The translations under genes were made by a program, and so were the position numbers. This document shows positions 59,440-64,000 of a DNA stretch of 64,000 nucleotides, piece after piece. The stretch comes from Endocalyx cinctus (Eukaryota; Ascomycota; Sordariomycetes; Amphisphaeriales; Apiosporaceae). A model generated the notes under the pieces. The model was given only the letters and a program-made list of their open reading frames with translations, did no database searches and was not told the DNA's origin. Numbering within the stretch: the stretch's first letter is position 1; each line of letters opens with the position of its first letter. The DNA lies in NCBI GenBank assembly GCA_001600455.1, contig BCKC01000007.1, forward strand, positions 3,412,019 to 3,476,018, read 5' to 3'.

Positions 59440-60392
59440 GAGGAAGATGACGGGTTTCTTAAAAGAGTAGATTTGTTGTTTGGTGTTGAGTAAGGTGCGA
59501 AAGAGATAAATAAGAAAAGGGCTACAATATGTTCATCTAGTTACTTCGTGATCTGGATATGAAGACTTACTCCTGCATACTATGAATTTTAAAGGTGTCG
59601 CAAGGAAAACGTAGACCATATGTTTTTTTATTTTTGTCTTCTCCTGCTCCTCACTCATCATTGGAGCAAGTCAGGCTTGGATCTGGGGGTAGTTGGTTCG
59701 AAGCAGTGTGGAATAGTAAATAGATTCCAATACATTTACTCTGTAAATTCCTGGCGCTTAGTAGGAAAGAAAGGGGAGAGAATCGATTTAGTACTACTCC
59801 ACAAGAAATACCAGGTAAAAATCTAATCTTCAAAATTTTTTACTTTTTGTCACTCTTCTTCTCTTTCTCTCTATTCTATAGGGAGAAAACTAGGATGTGA
59901 ATTCCCGCTCAAGATGGTCATCTAATTACTTCGTACATGCCAGGTTAAAGTATTTATTCACAATTAGGCTTCGAGGGCGTAATTTTCTTCCATCGTAGTA
60001 TAGAAAGACTCGCTACTTCCAGTCAACAAACAACCTCTACCAGCTCGCCATGACGCGACAAGAATAAACTTTATTCCTTTCAGCTGCGTGGGCGAAGACG
60101 AAACCAATAACTAAATCTTTCGAAATATAACTGTGTCGTGTAGATGACTTAAAAGTATTCTCTCGATCTCGTATATAAAATTCACAATAATTATTTCATG
60201 ATTCCAATTTTTAAAGTTACCTTGTAGAATTACAGCAGAATACACGGTAAACCCGTTTCTTTGTCGATACCAACGCTCTACTCATAATCGTTTACTTGCC
60301 CGAGGTAGCACCAAATACTACTTCTCTTCCTCCCATAACAAACAACACTTACGTACTACGAATCAAAGTTTCGCTCACGTATCCTATTCTCG
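59440..60392. other. Intergenic region
   Basis: About 0.95 kb of AT-rich DNA with no supported gene; a pyrimidine-rich patch lies at 59845-59880. Confidence 0.5.
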
Positions 60393-61109
60393 ATGACCTC
60401 GTCCGGACCTCGGACTGGTGTCCCGGGTGTATCAATGTCGGTTCCGAGTACAGCAATACCGCTTTCGAGCGTACCAATACCGGAGGGAGGCCGGTATCAA
60501 TTCTATACGATGCTAAGATCGCTGGACACCCTCGGAGGTACGCCAAATGAGTTTATTGAGATTTTGGTGAATTCCGCCATGCGGGACCCCCAGACCCGCT
60601 TGGAGATATACTCTTTGGAATCGGTACGCGTTGCGCATCCCGATCGGTGGAGGCCTCCTACACTGGCGCCGCCGCCGCCGCCGCCGCCACCTCTCGCCGG
60701 TGGACTACCCATCGCACCTCCTGGTGTTTATCGTGATCCTCCGCCTGCTCTTCAACATCCTCGTCCTCGTGTCCCTCCTCATATCCCTTCTCGGATTTCT
60801 CGTACGTCCCATGATACTTCTCATGATTCTACTTCTGATGCTTCTACTTCTCATGTCTCTACTCGTCGTGCCCGTACTCGTCGTGCCCGTGCTCCTCGTG
60901 CTCGTGCTCCTCGTGCCCGTGCTCCTCGTGCCCGTACTCCCCATGCCCGTACTCCCTATGCTCGTACTTCTCTTGCTCCTTCTCCCGATGCTCGTACTTC
61001 TCTTGCTCCTTCTCCCGATGCTCGTACTCCTCTTGCTCCTACTCCCTTTCCTGCTCGTATCTCTATTCATCGCATGCTCAACAAAAACAACTCGCCCTCG
61101 CCAAAGTGA
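60393..61109 (+). CDS. Hypothetical proline/arginine-rich repeat protein
   Basis: A 238-codon frame with no recognised family. Residues 1-90 look like ordinary protein (GGRYQFYTMLRSLDTLGG, EFIEILVNSAMRDPQTRLEI). A poly-Pro run (about 92-101) leads into a Pro-rich segment, then basic repeats of the type RARAP (about 155-185) and three units of ARTSLAPSPD (encoded by 30-nt repeats at 60961-61050). It ends MLNKNNSPSPK. No signal peptide or membrane segment is seen. The other two frames over the repeat are also open, giving Leu/Val-rich (+) and Arg/Ser/Thr-rich (-) products; I prefer this frame because it alone starts in non-repetitive sequence. It could be a real lineage-specific gene or noncoding repeat DNA. 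Confidence 0.45.
   Translation: MTSSGPRTGVPGVSMSVPSTAIPLSSVPIPEGGRYQFYTMLRSLDTLGGTPNEFIEILVNSAMRDPQTRLEIYSLESVRVAHPDRWRPPTLAPPPPPPPPLAGGLPIAPPGVYRDPPPALQHPRPRVPPHIPSRISRTSHDTSHDSTSDASTSHVSTRRARTRRARAPRARAPRARAPRARTPHARTPYARTSLAPSPDARTSLAPSPDARTPLAPTPFPARISIHRMLNKNNSPSPK
60961..61050. repeat. 30-nt tandem repeat, three units
   Basis: Units at 60961-60990 and 60991-61020 are identical; the third (61021-61050) has several substitutions. The unit length is a multiple of three, so it preserves all reading frames. Upstream, 60850-60960 consists of shorter degenerate CTCGTGCCCGTG-type repeats. Confidence 0.85.
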
Positions 61110-61848
61110 ATTTTCTTTTTCTCTTGGCTACCGTGGGGAAGTTGAACGATCATCGGATGCGCAGGTTGAAGGGTTTTGGAACAAGGCGCTTGGCTCGCGG
61201 AGTTGCAAGGCTTGGTGGTTGAGGCGAAGAGGAAGAAAAAAGGGTTTGGCTTGCTAGTGAAGGTTGACGATTCTCTGCTCGATCGCTTTTGAGCTGTTGG
61301 ATGAGTGCTGGTTATATTTTTTTTTTTTTCGTCTGGCTTTCTTGCTGTTTTGTTTATTGGCATCGGATAAAAAAAAAACAACCCTCTCGCTATTAACGAA
61401 CATAGTTACGTCCAAAAATTCAAATGCCGCCGGGTACCGACTACAAATTTAAAAGATATGATTCACGATACGGGGGCCGGGAAAGGAAGGGTTGGGTAGA
61501 AGGAAACATTAGCATTGGGTAATACTCTTATACTGTCACGAGTTCAGGAAGGATAAGCGAAAACTCTACTTTTTTATGTTGGTATACCCGTTTTGATATG
61601 GCAATAAGGGAAGCGATAAATAATAAGCGACATGGAGGTGTGCATATGTATCATATTGCAGGCCACCCCTTTTACTTACCTCTACGACGAGGTTTAATAA
61701 TTATTAGCAGACCTAAATATAGCGAATGGACCTTTTTAAATGTGTGAGGAGGGTCCCTATACGTATCTTACCTAAGTATCTATCTGGTTATGAATAGAAA
61801 TAGAACCATCGGCAATATTATAGATATAGTATATATGGGGTTAAGAGG

Positions 61849-61906
61849 GGTTGAACTCCGGCGCCTCGCTTCCGGTCGGTCCACTGGGCTATCCGGGAAG
61901 CCGTCC
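61849..61906 (-). other. tRNA-like / Pol III promoter-like fragment
   Basis: On the minus strand GGATAGCCCAGTGG resembles an A box and, 34 nt later, AGTTCAACCCC resembles a B box. The A-B distance is about ten nt short, and neither the D arm nor the T arm pairs properly, so this is not a functional tRNA. It could be a decayed tRNA or the head of a tRNA-derived SINE, or coincidence. Confidence 0.25.
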
Positions 61907-62503
61907 GGGGTATCCGGTGGCGTAGAAAGTCCCGGGTACCGTTGCGTACTTTCCAGCTGCCAAATATAGACGATGATCTACCTATGTAGGTGGTATGTTT
62001 TATTCATTTATTTTTATGTCAACGTCGTTTCAATTCCACATTCCACACAGTGGAAGAAAAAAAAAACATTCTTTTTTGCCAACTCATCTGTACCTCACCG
62101 CCCTTTGTGAAGTATTCATATTTTCTCTTCTCTCGAAATAGACCCGCAGATGCTTGCTAGGATAAATAGAAAGAGAAGGAAAAAGACAACGCACATTTTT
62201 ACAAAGGAGGGGTGGTTGGTTTTTTTCTTTGTTCCTCTCTCTCTTCATCCGCCCCGCCCCTTTTTTTCGACAAGAGAAAAAAAAAACTAAACCTAGCTAA
62301 GCAAGAAATCGTCGTCCCATAGTAAGTACCTAGGTAGGTATTTACCGTACGTGTATGTATAATAGTTATCGTGATAGTATCTAATTGTCTGGCGAAAGGC
62401 CATCGTGATCATGGATCGCGGGACGGGTTCCGAGGTTCTAAAATATCTACGCTATGATAGTATAGTTAGGTTTAGCTGAGTATATCACGATCGGGGCTAC
62501 AAC

Positions 62504-62531
62504 AAAAAAANAAAAAAAAAAAAAAAAAAAA
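62504..62531. repeat. A-tract containing an undetermined base
   Basis: Seven A, one N (62511), then twenty A. The N marks assembly uncertainty in tract length. Confidence 0.9.
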
Positions 62532-63241
62532 CTGATTTTCGGGTTGAGAGTTGATTGAACAGAGGATTATTTTTTGTTCGAGGTCGAGGGGCATTCAAGA
62601 GGGGGAATGAGGAGGGTTTGTGCGTAAATACCCCCCCTCAGATGGATTGCTAACTAGGATCTGCTCTTTTAGTACATGGTTAGCCGCAGATTGCGTGGAT
62701 CATCTGCGCGAAGGGCCGCAGGGACCTGTTTTCTTCAGCTTTCTATGGTGTCTGGAAGTGTACCTTACTTCATAGGCCTAGCTGGGATGAACTTGGCAGA
62801 TGGAGACAAAAGAAGAAAAAAAAAAAAGATCAGGAGAGGGAAGAGGGAATAGTGTACGTATAAAGAAAAGATGGATACACCTACGGACGCACGCGACCTT
62901 TTTTTTTTTTTGGCCTTTTCATAGAGGTATTCTAACATGTGCCATGTTATATTTTGATGATGAAAACTTATAGAATTATTGGATCTTAGATAATGGGGAT
63001 CATTTATAACGTCTTTTTTATTTTTCTAGTGCCGAAGAAGTGATACTGTAGATACATATATTTTCAACAAGAATATACAAGAGATCTTTAGGAATGATGT
63101 AATATGCATAAGGTCTAAACTGGCATTGGATGCAATGGATATGTATGACCACTTGCACATGCACATGTATTCATGGATATACTATGTCCACGGGTACTAT
63201 GTATAAATACCTAATACAGTAGCTCATCTACCTTATTAGGT

Positions 63242-63263
63242 ACTGCCTAGGTACTGCCTAGGT
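63242..63263. repeat. Direct duplication of ACTGCCTAGGT
   Basis: Two perfect adjacent 11-nt copies inside a cluster of TACCTAGGTA-like sequences that continues to 63316. Confidence 0.85.
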
Positions 63264-63895
63264 ACGTACTTACCCTAAGTTAGGTACCTTAGCAGCTTAG
63301 GTAGATACCTAGGTACTTAAAGTATCCATTATTTCAGCCCACCGTTATCGTCTATCGTCTACTATTTCCGTTACTTCTCTTACTTCCATACAGCGAAGAA
63401 AATAAAATATGAAAAATAAGAAATATATATGACAGGTGGCATATTTGAATATATCTATATCCATATAGATTTTATTTCCATACTTCTGACATATAAGATT
63501 CTGTATAGATAAAAGGTTTTTAAAAGAATTCAAAGGAGAGCCATTAAAATCCCTGGCTAAAATTAAATTTTATAAGCTTGGAACCCACTTTCTAGGTTAG
63601 TCTACTTACAAGTACATACACTAAGTACCTTATCCACTCCTGCCTTCCACTGATCTCTCCGGGTCTGATAGGGCCACCTTTGATCAAATTCCTAAAATGT
63701 GAATTACATGAATATCACACAACCTTTTTTTTTTTTTTAATTATTATTTATTTATTTATTTTTATTTTATTTTTGTTACTTGAACTTTTTCTTAAGAAAC
63801 AAGATAAAAAAAAAAAAAAAAAGTTTCTAAACGCGATGACCATCGTTTGATAATTGTTTTAATTACTTTTCTTTGATGATATTATTCGTTTCCAG

Positions 63896-64000
63896 GTATT
63901 TCCTACGCGAACGATCCTTTCAGTCACCTATCATCCTCCGACTCTAGAAAGCCCAGTTCATCCAGCCCACTCTTCAACAGTTGCGGCCGATCGAATAAGA
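63896..64000 (+). CDS. Possible partial exon running off the right edge
   Basis: After a T/C-rich stretch ending in TTTCCAG, two frames stay open to the window end. One reads SYANDPFSHLSSSDSRKPSS and continues Ser-rich, as in disordered fungal proteins. No start codon or family was recognised, and the sequence could equally be untranslated. Confidence 0.25.

Larger units (their letters stand above)
61110..63895. other. AT- and repeat-rich intergenic region
   Basis: No complete gene. It contains a tRNA-like segment (61856-61906), TACCTAGGTA palindromes (62327 and 63306), an 11-nt direct duplication at 63242-63263, an A-tract with one undetermined base at 62511, and long A/T runs at 63725-63822. 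Confidence 0.5.

Noticed and set aside
60705..61070. Arg/Ser/Thr repeat frame on the minus strand
   Set aside because: Lies wholly over tandem repeats, with no non-repetitive coding sequence.
60631..61257. 208-codon Leu/Val-rich frame (membrane-like)
   Set aside because: It begins inside repeat DNA with no unique N-terminal part; apparent transmembrane character comes from CTC/GTG repeat codons.
63242..63316. Possible subtelomeric TTAGGG-type repeat
   Set aside because: The repeated unit is CCTAGGTA-like, not TTAGGG, and no tandem telomere array is present.

Overview
The window is nuclear DNA of a filamentous ascomycete (Pezizomycotina, probably a sordariomycete-type fungus). The reasons are: GC-rich exons cut by short GT..AG introns (about 50-110 nt), AT-rich intergenic DNA full of A/T tracts, and gene families typical of or restricted to moulds (Cut12/SnaD spindle-pole protein, CFEM protein, fungal rhodopsin-domain membrane proteins, AA9 lytic polysaccharide monooxygenase, cellobiose dehydrogenase, Zn2Cys6 regulator). 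No bacterial operon, CRISPR array, intact transposon or rRNA was seen.

Layout. 0-17 kb is moderately gene-dense: nitrilase (-), Cut12/SnaD-like spindle-pole coiled-coil protein (-), THEM6-like HotDog thioesterase (+, one intron), GPI-type CFEM protein (-), a head-to-head pair of broken genes (rhodopsin-domain protein - and GNAT acetyltransferase +), a PRELI/MSF1 lipid-transfer protein (+) and a secreted S10 serine carboxypeptidase (-, three exons). 20-29 kb holds mitochondrial release factor 1 (-) and two intact multi-exon rhodopsin-domain membrane proteins (-), each 424 aa by my splicing. 31-41 kb is the functional highlight: an AA9 LPMO (-), a two-domain cellobiose dehydrogenase (+) divergent from it across 3.5 kb, and a Zn2Cys6 transcription factor (-) convergent with the dehydrogenase. 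41-52 kb is a 10.8 kb stretch without recognisable genes. 52-55 kb encodes an 839-aa Ser/Pro/His-rich protein with a Cys/His core (ORP1-like). 58-61 kb holds a very GC-rich HAD phosphatase-like gene and a tandem-repeat proline/arginine-rich ORF. 61-64 kb is AT-rich and repeat-rich, with a possible exon running off the right edge.

How genes may work together. CDH and AA9 LPMO are established partners: CDH oxidises cellobiose at its flavin domain and passes electrons through its heme domain to the copper of the LPMO, which cuts crystalline cellulose. Here both lie within 7.5 kb and next to a Gal4-type regulator. Dense CGG/CCG triplets, the half-sites of that regulator class, occur upstream of the regulator and of the LPMO, and a paired one upstream of CDH. 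I read this as a candidate self-contained oxidative cellulolysis module. The regulatory link is inference.

Multi-exon models were spliced by hand from reading-frame phase, splice consensus and family conservation. Transcript evidence was not available.
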